Below, piece after piece: positions 10,413 through 19,045 of a stretch of DNA of 64,000 nucleotides (position 1 is the first letter of the stretch; each line of letters starts with the position of its first letter). The notes under the pieces were generated by a model, which saw only the letters and a list, made by a program, of their open reading frames with translations, had not been told where the DNA came from and ran no database searches. Made by a program: the position numbers and the translations under genes. Origin of the DNA: CAZPMO01 sp964587515 (GTDB taxonomy: Bacteria > Pseudomonadota > Alphaproteobacteria > MPNO01); the NCBI GenBank assembly GCA_964587515.1, contig CAZPMO010000003.1, positions 1 through 64,000 of the forward strand. Direction: 5' to 3'.

Positions 10413-10814
10413 GTGTTCGAACTCGACCCCCGCCTGGAAAACGACACCGTCGCGGTGACCAAATTCGCGCTGTCGCAAGTGCTGCTGATGCGGGACGCGC
10501 GCTATCCCTGGCTGATCCTGGTGCCGGCCCGGCCCGGCCTCCGCGAATTGCATGATCTCGACACGGCCGGGCGCGCGGCTCTGATGGAGGAGATCGCGCG
10601 CGCGTCACGGGCGCTGGAGGACTTATACGCGCCGGACAAGATCAATGTCGGCGCGCTCGGCAATATCGTCGCGCAGCTTCACATCCACGTCATCGCGCGC
10701 CGCGCCGGCGACGCCGCATGGCCCGGCCCGGTCTGGGGTCACGGCGCGCCCGAGGATTACGCCCCGGACGATCTCGCCGCGACGGTGGCGCGAATCGGCG
10801 CGGCGCTGGCTTAG
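10413..10814 (+). CDS. HIT domain protein
   Basis: This 133-residue histidine-triad protein starts with GTG 7 bases after recQ. The triad region reads QLHIHVIARR, so the first His of the usual H-X-H-X-H is Gln, while the two catalytic-side His remain. This Gln form is common in one HIT branch. HIT proteins hydrolyse nucleotide phosphoramidates or dinucleotide polyphosphates. Its stop overlaps the stop of the convergent YaiI-like gene by 4 bases. Confidence 0.88.
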   Translation: MFELDPRLENDTVAVTKFALSQVLLMRDARYPWLILVPARPGLRELHDLDTAGRAALMEEIARASRALEDLYAPDKINVGALGNIVAQLHIHVIARRAGDAAWPGPVWGHGAPEDYAPDDLAATVARIGAALA

Positions 10815-11251
10815 GCCGACCGTATCGCCTGTTCCAGAGCCTGCAAAAACCGCGAGCGGTCCTGTTTGGTGAAGGCGGGGTTGTTGCCCCTGATTTCGCC
10901 GGTATCCCGCAAATGGACGGTGAGCTCGCGCATGGCGAGCGCGTTGCCGATGCCGTCGTTGGTGAACGGTTTGCCGGTCGGGGCAAGCACGTTCGCGTTC
11001 GCCTCGAGGCAGCGCGCGGCCAACGGGATGTCGGTGGTGACGGCGATATCGCCGGCGCCGATATGGTCGGCGATCCAGTCGTCGGCGGCGTCGGCGCCCT
11101 CGGAAACCACTACGCGGTGCAGCAACGGGTTTTCAGCCATGCGCAGCCAGCTATTGCCGACCATATGGACGGCCAGCCCATGCCGCGTCGCCACCCGCAT
11201 GATCTCTTCCTTCACCGGACAGGCGTCGCCGTCGACATAGATCTCGACCAC
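10811..11251 (-). CDS. YaiI/YqxD family protein (DUF188)
   Basis: This 146-residue protein begins MVEIYVDGDACPVKEEI, the acidic metal-site signature of this PIN-like family. It continues with VVSEGADAADDWI and GDIAVTTDIPLA, conserved Asp-rich segments of the fold. It is very likely a nuclease-type fold, but the biological role of the family is not established. It lies 2 bases downstream of the GST gene on the same strand and is probably co-transcribed. Confidence 0.9.
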   Translation of the reverse strand: MVEIYVDGDACPVKEEIMRVATRHGLAVHMVGNSWLRMAENPLLHRVVVSEGADAADDWIADHIGAGDIAVTTDIPLAARCLEANANVLAPTGKPFTNDGIGNALAMRELTVHLRDTGEIRGNNPAFTKQDRSRFLQALEQAIRSA

Positions 11252-11253
11252 GC

Positions 11254-12009
11254 TCAGTCCAGCCCGGCGAGGGAAACGCCTTTCGGCCGCGGCGGCGTTT
11301 CAGCGGTACCCGGGGCATATACCCGCGCCACATGGGGCCGCGCCATCATGCGCTCGCGCCAATCGGCGGCGCGCGGGCGCCTGGTCAAGAAATCGGGCCG
11401 CAATTCGTTGATGCGGTGGATGATGGCGAGCATGCTGATATCGGCCAGCGAATATTCCGCGCCCGCGAGGAACGGGCCGTCGGCCAGCGCCGCGTCGACG
11501 CGCCCGACCGTGAAATCCAGCCGGGCGAAAGAATCATCCAGCTCCTTCTCGGTGAACCCGCCTTCGGTAATGCGCCGCCAGCGCTCGCGGCGCTCCGGCA
11601 CCGGTGTCGCCGCCAGCATTCTCTCGATATCGTCGGGCGCGAGTTCCTCCGCATGGGACTTCATGAAGGCCGAATAGGTGGCGTTGGTGACGGCGGGATG
11701 GACATCGTCGGCCGTCCAGCACCACAGCCGCATCCGCGCCCGCGCGCCCGCGTCGGCCGGGCGCATCGCAACCTCCGGAAAAACATCGTCGAGATATTCG
11801 TTGATCACCAGCGAATTGGTGATCGCGCGTCCGTCATACACCAGCGTCGGCACCACGCCGTTGGGATTGAGCGCGAGATATTCGGGCCGCAGATTCTCAT
11901 AGCGCCACAGCTCAATGTAATGGCTGACATAATCGAGCGCCTTCTCGGCGAGGCAGAGCCTGACCTGTTTCGAGCACGTGGTCAGGCCGGAATGATAAAG
12001 TTCCAGCAT
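11254..12009 (-). CDS. glutathione S-transferase
   Basis: This 251-residue GST has a thioredoxin-like N-terminal domain (YHSGLTTCSKQVRL, then NPNGVVPTL with the cis-Pro) and an all-helical C-terminal domain with the N-capping motif in EYSLADISM. The TTCSKQ segment supplies Ser/Cys at the glutathione site. It conjugates or transfers glutathione in the cytoplasm; the substrate is unknown. It differs from the GST-like fragment at 2810-2981, so that fragment is not a copy of this gene. Confidence 0.9.
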   Translation of the reverse strand: MLELYHSGLTTCSKQVRLCLAEKALDYVSHYIELWRYENLRPEYLALNPNGVVPTLVYDGRAITNSLVINEYLDDVFPEVAMRPADAGARARMRLWCWTADDVHPAVTNATYSAFMKSHAEELAPDDIERMLAATPVPERRERWRRITEGGFTEKELDDSFARLDFTVGRVDAALADGPFLAGAEYSLADISMLAIIHRINELRPDFLTRRPRAADWRERMMARPHVARVYAPGTAETPPRPKGVSLAGLD

Positions 12010-12136
12010 ATGGCGTTACCGTCTGATTTCACCGTCGCGGAGGTTCACATATCTTCGACGCGTTGGTCTATAGTTCCGACGATCACGACGATCCGCATCG
12101 GCGCGAGTTGTGGGATCAAAAAATGGGAGAAAATTC

Positions 12137-12946
12137 ATGAGCGAATCCAGTGGCCAGGAAAAGATTCTCACGCGCCGCGACGGCCCGATCGTCTGGCTGA
12201 CCTTCAACCAGCCGGAAAAACGCAACGCAATGTCGCTGGACATGACCGTGCGCGCCCGCGAAGTGGTCGAGGAATTCGCCGCCGACGACGACCAGCGCGT
12301 GCTGATCCTGACCGGTGCCGGCAAATCGGCCTTCGTCTCGGGCGCCGNNNNNNNNNNTATTTCGGAGTTCGAGGAAAAGCGCAACAACGCCGAGGCCGCG
12401 GCGGAATACTCCAAGGTCTCGACCGGCATGTTCGACGCTCTATACGCGGTGGATAAACCGACGATCGCGATGATCCACGGATTTTGCATCGGCGGCGGCA
12501 TGGCGCTGGCCGCGTCGTGTGATCTCCGCTTCTGCTCCGACGACGCCTCCTTCGCAATTCCGGCCGCAAGGCTCGGCATCGGCTACCGGATCTCGTTTAC
12601 GCGCCGCATCATGGATATCGCCGGCCCCGCTTTCGCGAAGGAAATCCTCTTTACCGCGCGCCGCTTCCCCGCCGCCGACGCCGCCGCCATGGGGTTGGTG
12701 AATCGGGTAATCGCAAAGGACGAGCTTGACGATTTCGTGCGCGAGACCGCCGAAGCCATCGCCGGTAACGCGCCGATGTCGCTGAACACGTCGAAGGCGG
12801 TCGTCGCCGAATTGCTGAAAGACCCCGAGGCGCGCGACCTCGCGCGCTGCGAAAGCATGATCGCGAGTTGCGCCGACAGCCTGGATTTCGCCGAAGCCCG
12901 CCGCGCTTTCATGGAAAAACGCAAACCGGTCTTTGTTGGACGGTAA
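12137..12946 (+). CDS. enoyl-CoA hydratase/isomerase family protein (contains an assembly gap)
   Basis: This crotonase-fold protein is about 269 codons as written. The N-terminal part has GPIVWLTFNQPEKRNAMS, and HGFCIGGGMALAASCDL forms the CoA oxyanion-hole region. The GIGYR segment and the C-terminal helix are complete. The ATG follows GGGAGAAAATTC. Ten N at 12348-12357 fall in the active-site loop SGA-ISEFE. The family reads SGADISEFE here, so one missing base could close the gap. It acts in beta-oxidation-type steps. It does not seem linked to the cytochrome genes downstream. Confidence 0.88.
   Translation: MSESSGQEKILTRRDGPIVWLTFNQPEKRNAMSLDMTVRAREVVEEFAADDDQRVLILTGAGKSAFVSGAXXXXISEFEEKRNNAEAAAEYSKVSTGMFDALYAVDKPTIAMIHGFCIGGGMALAASCDLRFCSDDASFAIPAARLGIGYRISFTRRIMDIAGPAFAKEILFTARRFPAADAAAMGLVNRVIAKDELDDFVRETAEAIAGNAPMSLNTSKAVVAELLKDPEARDLARCESMIASCADSLDFAEARRAFMEKRKPVFVGR
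12348..12357. other. assembly gap (10 N) inside the enoyl-CoA hydratase gene
   Basis: There are ten consecutive N between GGCGCCG and TATTTCGG. As written they add four unknown codons. Family similarity predicts only one codon (Asp) here, which needs a single base, so the ten N are a scaffolding placeholder and not a measured length. Confidence 0.95.
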
Positions 12947-12991
12947 GACCGAAACAGCCTTGTATATGGTTACGGATTTGCTATAGATTCG

Positions 12992-13001
12992 NNNNNNNNN
13001 N
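12992..13001. other. assembly gap (10 N) upstream of the cytochrome cluster
   Basis: There are ten N, 45 bases after the enoyl-CoA hydratase stop and about 150 bases before the first cytochrome start. The true length is unknown, so promoter elements or a small gene could be missing. It also means that the link between the two regions rests on scaffolding. Confidence 0.95.
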
Positions 13002-13152
13002 TGTTGGTGGATCATGGTCTATACAGGCTATGGATGAAGAGTGTGGGTAGTATTGCCAAGGTTGGTGGTGCGTCGAAGGTGGGGGAATGAACGAAATTGT
13101 CGTCGCGGCCGCAATGGCGATCCGGCCAATTCGATGCGATGGAGATACCAAA

Positions 13153-15051
13153 ATGACTGGACGAGTTTCTGGCGTCGTTTTCGGCCGGCTTGTTTCGCTT
13201 GCCCTGCCGATGATCATGACGGCCGCGATTTCCATCGGCGTCGTGATCGGAACCGGCGCGGCGGTGGCGGAGCCGGCGACGACCCTGGTGGCTAAGGGTG
13301 GCGACGATCTGCTGAAGGGCGGCGACGATCTGCTGAAAGAGAGCGAGAAAAGCGCCGTGAAGAAAGAGGTCGAGGACGCCGAGTCGGTTTCGTCCAAAGC
13401 CCACGAAGAGCTGTTCGCCGAAAGCCGCTTTCCCTCGGCCGCCACCTGCGGCACCTGCCATCCGAAGCAATACAAGGAATGGTCGGTTTCCCAGCACTCA
13501 TATGCCCAGCTCAGCCCCGTCTATATGGCGATCAACAATTTCATCAATTCGATCGCCAACGGCAGCAACGGCGATTTCTGCCTGAGATGCCACAGCCAGG
13601 TCGGCGCCAGCCTGGGCGAATCGCCGGCGATTTCGAACCTCGACCGGCATCCGACTTCCCGCGAAGGCATCACCTGCGTGGTCTGCCACCGTGTGGACAA
13701 GGACTACAACAAGGCCAGCGGCCGCCTCGCGCTGGTCGAGGGTGACCTGCTGCAACCGGTATTCGGTCCGATGGGCAACGCGGAGATGGCGCGCGTCCTC
13801 GACAATACCGACAAATACCGCGTGGTGACCGACCCCAATAAACAGGGCCGCAAGATCCACGTGAAGGTCAAGAAATTCCCGTCGATTTCCCAACCGGTGT
13901 TCTGTGGTTCGTGTCACGACGTAACGCTGTTCAACGGGTTCCGGCTGGAAGAAGCATTCAGCGAATACCGTACTTCGCCGGCGGCGGCGCGTGGCGAGAC
14001 CTGTCAGGACTGCCACATGGGCAAAATCCAGGGCAAGGTCTCGGGTTACGAGGTGGGCCCGGCGGCGGTGGTCGGCGGCGTACCGACCAAACCGCGCAAG
14101 CTGGCCAATCACTTCTTCGCGGGACCGGATTATTCGGTCATCCATCCGGGCATATTTCCGCACAACGCCGAAGCGCAGCAGATGGCCACACTGCGCGAAT
14201 GGTTGCTGTTCGACCACAAGGCGGGCTGGGGCGACGACAAGTTCGAGGACAAGGTCACCGACGCCACCAAGTTTCCGAAGCGCTGGGAATCGGCGGACGA
14301 CCGCTACGACGCGCGCGAAATCCTCAACACCCAGTTCGAACGGCTTGAATGGGCGCATCAGAAGCGGCTGGAAGTCCTGCGCGTCGGTTATCTGATGACC
14401 GACATCAAGACATTGAAGGCGAACAAGGACGGCATCCAGTTCTCGGTCAAGGTCGAGAACGGAACCGACGGGCATAACGTCCCGACCGGATTTACCGGCG
14501 AACGGCTGGTGTTTCTCCAGGTCACCGTGACGGACGCCATGGGCAAAATCATTTTCAAATCCGGCGACCGCGATCCCAACGGTGATCTGCGCGATCATTA
14601 TTCGTCCTATGTGCGCAGCGGCGACTTGGAACTCGACGATTCCCTGTTCAGCCTGCAATCGCACTTTGTCGTGGCAAACGGGCGCGGCAGCGAACGCGAA
14701 CGAATCATCCCGATCCCCTATCCGTCGACTTCGCTGCCGCGTGTTCTACCCTCGCCGGTATCGCTGATCTTCACCGGCGAGCCTCCGACCGAGCGCAATC
14801 ATCGCAAGGGGATCGAACCCAACGGACATCGCATCGCCAAATACAAGATCAGCGGCGACGCGCTGACCGGCAGGGGGCCCTATCGCGCCAACATCAAGCT
14901 GATCTCTCAGATGGCGCCGGCCAACCTGATAGGCGCGATCCAGAGCGTTGGCTTCGATTACGGCATGAGCCCGGCCGAAGTGGTCGCGGGCGTCGCAGCG
15001 GGCGCCGACGTTCTTTGGGAAAAAAATCTGACATTCAATATCGGAAACTGA
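13153..15051 (+). CDS. periplasmic pentaheme c-type cytochrome (cytochrome c554-like)
   Basis: This is a 632-residue exported protein. The N-terminal hydrophobic stretch ending GTGAAVAEPA is a Sec signal peptide. The ATG at 13153 has GGAGA 7 bases upstream; the longer frame from 13087 would add 22 residues before the signal. Just after the signal there are two GGDDLLK repeats. Five haem-binding CXXCH motifs lie near residues 99 (CGTCH), 143 (CLRCH), 175 (CVVCH), 251 (CGSCH) and 284 (CQDCH). The remaining 350 residues have no haem and a beta-rich look with NGTDGHNVPTGFTGERLVF. It is the first gene of the electron-transfer cluster. Extra His residues, such as QHSYAQ after the first motif, could be distal ligands. 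Confidence 0.88.
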   Translation: MTGRVSGVVFGRLVSLALPMIMTAAISIGVVIGTGAAVAEPATTLVAKGGDDLLKGGDDLLKESEKSAVKKEVEDAESVSSKAHEELFAESRFPSAATCGTCHPKQYKEWSVSQHSYAQLSPVYMAINNFINSIANGSNGDFCLRCHSQVGASLGESPAISNLDRHPTSREGITCVVCHRVDKDYNKASGRLALVEGDLLQPVFGPMGNAEMARVLDNTDKYRVVTDPNKQGRKIHVKVKKFPSISQPVFCGSCHDVTLFNGFRLEEAFSEYRTSPAAARGETCQDCHMGKIQGKVSGYEVGPAAVVGGVPTKPRKLANHFFAGPDYSVIHPGIFPHNAEAQQMATLREWLLFDHKAGWGDDKFEDKVTDATKFPKRWESADDRYDAREILNTQFERLEWAHQKRLEVLRVGYLMTDIKTLKANKDGIQFSVKVENGTDGHNVPTGFTGERLVFLQVTVTDAMGKIIFKSGDRDPNGDLRDHYSSYVRSGDLELDDSLFSLQSHFVVANGRGSERERIIPIPYPSTSLPRVLPSPVSLIFTGEPPTERNHRKGIEPNGHRIAKYKISGDALTGRGPYRANIKLISQMAPANLIGAIQSVGFDYGMSPAEVVAGVAAGADVLWEKNLTFNIGN

Positions 15052-15131
15052 TGCAACGATAACCGGATAACGTAAGTCCCGATCGCGACGACACCGGCCG
15101 TGCGGGATCTACAAAGGAAATAGTCGAGACC

Positions 15132-16580
15132 ATGTCGATGGCAAAACAGTACCAGGAACGGGTGGGCGGCGTTGGCGCCGTCTGCGTCTTCCTTATCGCG
15201 CTGATGGCGGCGCCGCTGACCGCCCCGTCGGCGTGGTCCGCGGAGGGATATGGCGGCGGCATTTTCCCGCTCGGCGAAAGAAATCCGCCGCCGAAGTTCC
15301 CGGACAAGCCGGTCCCCTTTAAATCGATCGAGGACCTTCCCGCGCGCCCGGCGCTCGGCATCGAAATCGGCGACCCCTTCCTCGACACCGGCAAGCTCGA
15401 CGCCGGGTTTGAGACGCCCTGGGGTGCCGTCTGGCAGCCCAGACTCTGGGGCTACATGATCTATCGGACCGCGTTTCAACATTTCGAGACCGCGACCCGC
15501 GCCAACAACGAATGGGCCAACCGGCTGGATGTGTTCCTGAACCTCCAGCTCACCGGCACCGAGAAAATACTTCTCAATCTGCGGCCGCTCGACACCAACC
15601 GGCCCACTGAATTCACCCGATACAGCTTCGACGATCCGCGTGGCGGCGAAGGATATGTCGGCGAATATAACTCTGAAGTCGAAGCGCTGTTCTTCGAGGG
15701 CGATCTCGGCAGTCTGATCCCGGCGATCGACCGCGAAGGCATCACGCCCTTGGATTTCGGCTTCACCGTCGGGCGTCAGGCGATCACCTTCCAGGAAGGC
15801 ATGCTGATCAACGATACGGTGAACATGGTCGGGCTGGTGCGCAACAATTTGTATCTGCCGGGGGTGAGTTCGCTCCGCATGTCGGGAATGTGGGCCTGGG
15901 ACCGCGCCGACCGCGGCGTTACGGACGCCGACACCTCGACCTTCGCCCTGTTCAGTTCGGCCGATATGCCGAAAAGCACCGTCAGTCTCGATGTGATCTA
16001 TATCGAGGATGAAGGCCAGAATGGCGACGCCTTTTATGTCGGCGCGTCGTCGATACAGCGCATCGGACTGTTCAACACCGCGTTTCGCATCAACAACTCC
16101 GTTGCTCTGGATGACGATCGCCAAGGTGTCGCCGACGGCTCGCTGCTTTCGGCCGAGGTATCATGGACACCGCATAACTCAGACGACATCATTTATGTGA
16201 ACCCATACATCTCGCTCGGCAATTTCACGCAGGCGGGCCGCGAGGCCATTGTCGGCGGTCCGCTGGCCGCGCTGGGCATCCTGTTCGCATCGCCGAGCCT
16301 CGCAAACTACGGTGCCGAATTGAATCCATTCACCGATGACGTCACCGGGTTCGCCGCGGGCTATCAGGCTTTCTGGGACAGTCATCGGCGCAATCTCGCG
16401 CTCGAAGTCGCAACGCGGAAAAACACCAGCGGCAGCGGCGGCGATTCGCTGGGGCTGGGCTTCCAGTTGCAACAGGCGCTGGGCCGGCATTTTCAGGTTC
16501 AATTAGAAGGATTCTACAGTTTTATCGAAAACAGAGACAATTCGAACGGCGCTCGGGTGGAATTGCAGATCGTCTATTAA
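15132..16580 (+). CDS. putative outer-membrane beta-barrel protein of the cytochrome cluster
   Basis: This 482-residue protein has a signal peptide ending around PSAWSAEG. Most of the chain consists of alternating hydrophobic/polar strands with short turns (WQPRLWGYMIYRTA, RLDVFLNLQL, NYGAELNPF, LALEVATRKN). It ends ARVELQIVY with a terminal aromatic residue, as barrel proteins recognised by BamA do. It has no haem motifs. It lies between a pentaheme and a reductase gene, which suggests the porin part of a porin-cytochrome conduit. It is shorter than MtrB/PioB, so a barrel of about 16-18 strands is more likely. The function is inferred from context. Confidence 0.7.
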   Translation: MSMAKQYQERVGGVGAVCVFLIALMAAPLTAPSAWSAEGYGGGIFPLGERNPPPKFPDKPVPFKSIEDLPARPALGIEIGDPFLDTGKLDAGFETPWGAVWQPRLWGYMIYRTAFQHFETATRANNEWANRLDVFLNLQLTGTEKILLNLRPLDTNRPTEFTRYSFDDPRGGEGYVGEYNSEVEALFFEGDLGSLIPAIDREGITPLDFGFTVGRQAITFQEGMLINDTVNMVGLVRNNLYLPGVSSLRMSGMWAWDRADRGVTDADTSTFALFSSADMPKSTVSLDVIYIEDEGQNGDAFYVGASSIQRIGLFNTAFRINNSVALDDDRQGVADGSLLSAEVSWTPHNSDDIIYVNPYISLGNFTQAGREAIVGGPLAALGILFASPSLANYGAELNPFTDDVTGFAAGYQAFWDSHRRNLALEVATRKNTSGSGGDSLGLGFQLQQALGRHFQVQLEGFYSFIENRDNSNGARVELQIVY

Positions 16581-16622
16581 CGCGGCGGCTTTCGGGAGTA
16601 ACGGGGGTTGAGAAGCTAGATC

Positions 16623-17906
16623 GTGTCCACGCTGATGTCAGGCGAGGTGTTCGTGTTGATCGGCGAGATCATCGTGGTCGGGGTGGCATTGCAGACCCTG
16701 GCCCTGGTCTATATTTCGTGGCGCCGGGTCACCCAGGAAAATCGACGATCGCAGGTCGCCTTTCAGTTCCTCGAATCGGAAATCGCCGCGCGGCGCTCAC
16801 ACAACAAAGTTGAAGCGGACCGCTCGGCGCTATCGTGGAACGGAACGCGCAAATTCGAAATTCGTCAAAAAACCGTGGAAGGCGGCGACATCTGTTCGTT
16901 TTATCTCGCCCCGCATGACGGCAAACCGCTACCGCCGTTTCTGCCCGGTCAATATCTGACTTTCCATCTCAAGGTTCCTGGCCAGGAAAAGCCTGTCATT
17001 CGCTGCTATTCGCTTTCCGACAGCCCGTCCAACCCGGAACGCTACAGGGTCTCGATCAAGCGGGCGCCGCCACCGCGCGACAACCCCGATGCGCCGCCCG
17101 GCCTGTCCTCCAATTTCTTCCACGACCAACTGGCCGAGGGCGACATTGTCGATGCGAAAGCGCCGTCCGGACATTTCTTTCTGGATCTCAATCGCTATAC
17201 GCCGGTCGTGCTCATGTGCGGCGGCGTCGGAATTACGCCGTTGCTCAGCATGCTGCTTGCCATCTGCGAAGGCGATTTCAAACGCGAGACCTGGTTCTTC
17301 TATGGCGTTCGCAACAAGCAGGAACACATCATGGGCGAGATGTTGCGCGATATCGCCCGAGCGCATGAGAACGTCCATCTCCACGTCTGTTACAGCGATC
17401 CGGAACCGGGCGACCGGCAAGGCGTCGACTATCAACACGCTGAACGGATCAGTCTCGACCTGCTGAAACGCCTGTTGCCGTCCAACAACTACGAATTCTA
17501 CTATTGTGGGCCGCCGCCGATGATGGAGAGCCTGACCCAGGGCCTTAAGGAGTGGGGCGTTCCCGATGCGCAAATCAATTACGAGGCCTTCGTGGCGGCC
17601 AGCGTGCAAAAGGCCAAACCGAAGCCGGCCGCCGGGGCGGACGCCGCGACGGCCTATCAGATCGAATTCGCCCATTCGGGAACGACACTCGACTGGTCCC
17701 CGGATGCGGAATCGATCCTGGAATTCGCCGAAAATAACGGAATTGCCATGGACAGCGGCTGCCGCGCCGGAAATTGCGGCACCTGCCTGACGGCGATCAC
17801 GGCGGGCGGGGTCTCCTATCTCAGCGAACCCGGCCAGGCGCCGGAAGACGGATCGTGCCTGGCCTGCATCGCGGTGCCGAATTCCAACCTGACGCTGGAC
17901 GCTTGA
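16623..17906 (+). CDS. membrane-tethered FAD/NAD(P)H oxidoreductase with C-terminal [2Fe-2S] ferredoxin domain
   Basis: This 427-residue protein has one N-terminal membrane helix (about 9-31) followed by basic ISWRRVTQENRR, so the rest should be cytoplasmic. The FAD site is RCYSLSD (127-133). The NAD(P) site is in CGGVGITP (199-206), with YCGPPPMM near 294. A plant-type [2Fe-2S] domain follows with C380, C385, C388 and C415. The domain order matches Hcr and phenol-hydroxylase-type reductases. It could pass electrons from NAD(P)H to the membrane cytochromes, or the reverse. The start is GTG. Its stop overlaps the next start by one base. Confidence 0.9.
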   Translation: MSTLMSGEVFVLIGEIIVVGVALQTLALVYISWRRVTQENRRSQVAFQFLESEIAARRSHNKVEADRSALSWNGTRKFEIRQKTVEGGDICSFYLAPHDGKPLPPFLPGQYLTFHLKVPGQEKPVIRCYSLSDSPSNPERYRVSIKRAPPPRDNPDAPPGLSSNFFHDQLAEGDIVDAKAPSGHFFLDLNRYTPVVLMCGGVGITPLLSMLLAICEGDFKRETWFFYGVRNKQEHIMGEMLRDIARAHENVHLHVCYSDPEPGDRQGVDYQHAERISLDLLKRLLPSNNYEFYYCGPPPMMESLTQGLKEWGVPDAQINYEAFVAASVQKAKPKPAAGADAATAYQIEFAHSGTTLDWSPDAESILEFAENNGIAMDSGCRAGNCGTCLTAITAGGVSYLSEPGQAPEDGSCLACIAVPNSNLTLDA

Positions 17907-19006
17907 TGAAAATCGACAACTCCGTTGCCCTTCCCCGGCAACGGCCTTCGAAAAGGATTACGATATTGCAAAATACAGCCCCGTCGATCTGGACTGGACC
18001 CCTAAGGCGCATTGCATGCGCAAGCGCGCTTCTTTTGGCCGTTTTCCTGACCTGGGCCCCGGCCACGGCGGAGATCGTGCTCAGGCTCGATCCGGCCAAT
18101 GTCGCCGGCCCCAAGGCCTGTGCGGAATGCCACATCTCGTCGGCCAAGGTGTGGAAGGAGACCCAGCACGCTAAGACGTTCAAGGCGTTGCCGCGCAAGA
18201 AATCGGCCAAGGAAATCGCCAAGCGAATGGGGCTGCGGCGGATCAAGGCGGGCAGCGATTGCCTGACCTGCCATTTCACCTCTAATTTGAAAAACAACAA
18301 ACCGAAGCCCATCGCAGGCGTGACCTGCGAATCATGCCATGGCGCGGGCAAGAAATGGATCGACGTTCATAGCGATTTCGGCGGCAAGAAAGTTACCGCG
18401 AAGACTGAAAAACCGGCCCACAAGAAAACGCGATATGAAAAATCGGAGGCGGCAGGCATGCTGCGCCCGAGCCGCCTCTATCAGGTCGCGGCCAATTGCT
18501 ATAGCTGCCACACCGTTCCCAACGAGAAGCTGGTCAATGTGGGCGGCCATCCGGTTGGCAGCAAGTTCGAGCTGGTGTCCTGGTCGCAGGGCGAGGTCCG
18601 CCACAATGTCTGGTACACCAAGGAGAACCGCAACGCGGCCGCCAACCGCAAGCGCATGATGTATATCGTGGGCAAGGCGCTAGACCTCGAATTCGCGCTG
18701 CGCGGCGTCGCGAAGGCGACACAACGCGAACGATATGCGGTCGCCATGGCCAAGCGCGCAGCCGCGGCGCGGGCCGATCTGAAAAAGATCGGAGCCGCGA
18801 TTTCCGCGCCCGAGATCAAACAGATCATCCAGATCGGTGACGGCGCAAAGCTCAAACTCAACAACGGAGCGCCACTCACAGCGGCGGCCGACAAGATCGC
18901 GGCGGCGGCGAAAAAGCTCGCCGCAAATCACGACGGCGCGAATTTCGCCGGCGTCGATTCACTGATCCCCAAGCCGGCGAACTACAAGGGCAAGGCGTCG
19001 CAATAA
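17906..19006 (+). CDS. periplasmic tetraheme c-type cytochrome (cytochrome c554-like)
   Basis: This 366-residue protein begins at the ATG that overlaps the previous stop (TGATG). A long basic leader is followed by a hydrophobic core and a likely cleavage after WAPATA. Four CXXCH motifs lie at residues 72 (CAECH), 119 (CLTCH), 141 (CESCH) and 198 (CYSCH). Their number and spacing resemble tetraheme cytochrome c554. GAGKKWIDVHSDF and the conserved VGGHP fit this. After residue 230 it is lysine- and alanine-rich and helical (KAAAARADLKKIG type) with no haem. It is probably a periplasmic shuttle between the inner-membrane and outer-membrane parts of the cluster. Confidence 0.88.
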   Translation: MKIDNSVALPRQRPSKRITILQNTAPSIWTGPLRRIACASALLLAVFLTWAPATAEIVLRLDPANVAGPKACAECHISSAKVWKETQHAKTFKALPRKKSAKEIAKRMGLRRIKAGSDCLTCHFTSNLKNNKPKPIAGVTCESCHGAGKKWIDVHSDFGGKKVTAKTEKPAHKKTRYEKSEAAGMLRPSRLYQVAANCYSCHTVPNEKLVNVGGHPVGSKFELVSWSQGEVRHNVWYTKENRNAAANRKRMMYIVGKALDLEFALRGVAKATQRERYAVAMAKRAAAARADLKKIGAAISAPEIKQIIQIGDGAKLKLNNGAPLTAAADKIAAAAKKLAANHDGANFAGVDSLIPKPANYKGKASQ

Positions 19007-19045
19007 CCGACCGGCGACCGCGGTCGGCGGTTGCATGGAGGACTG

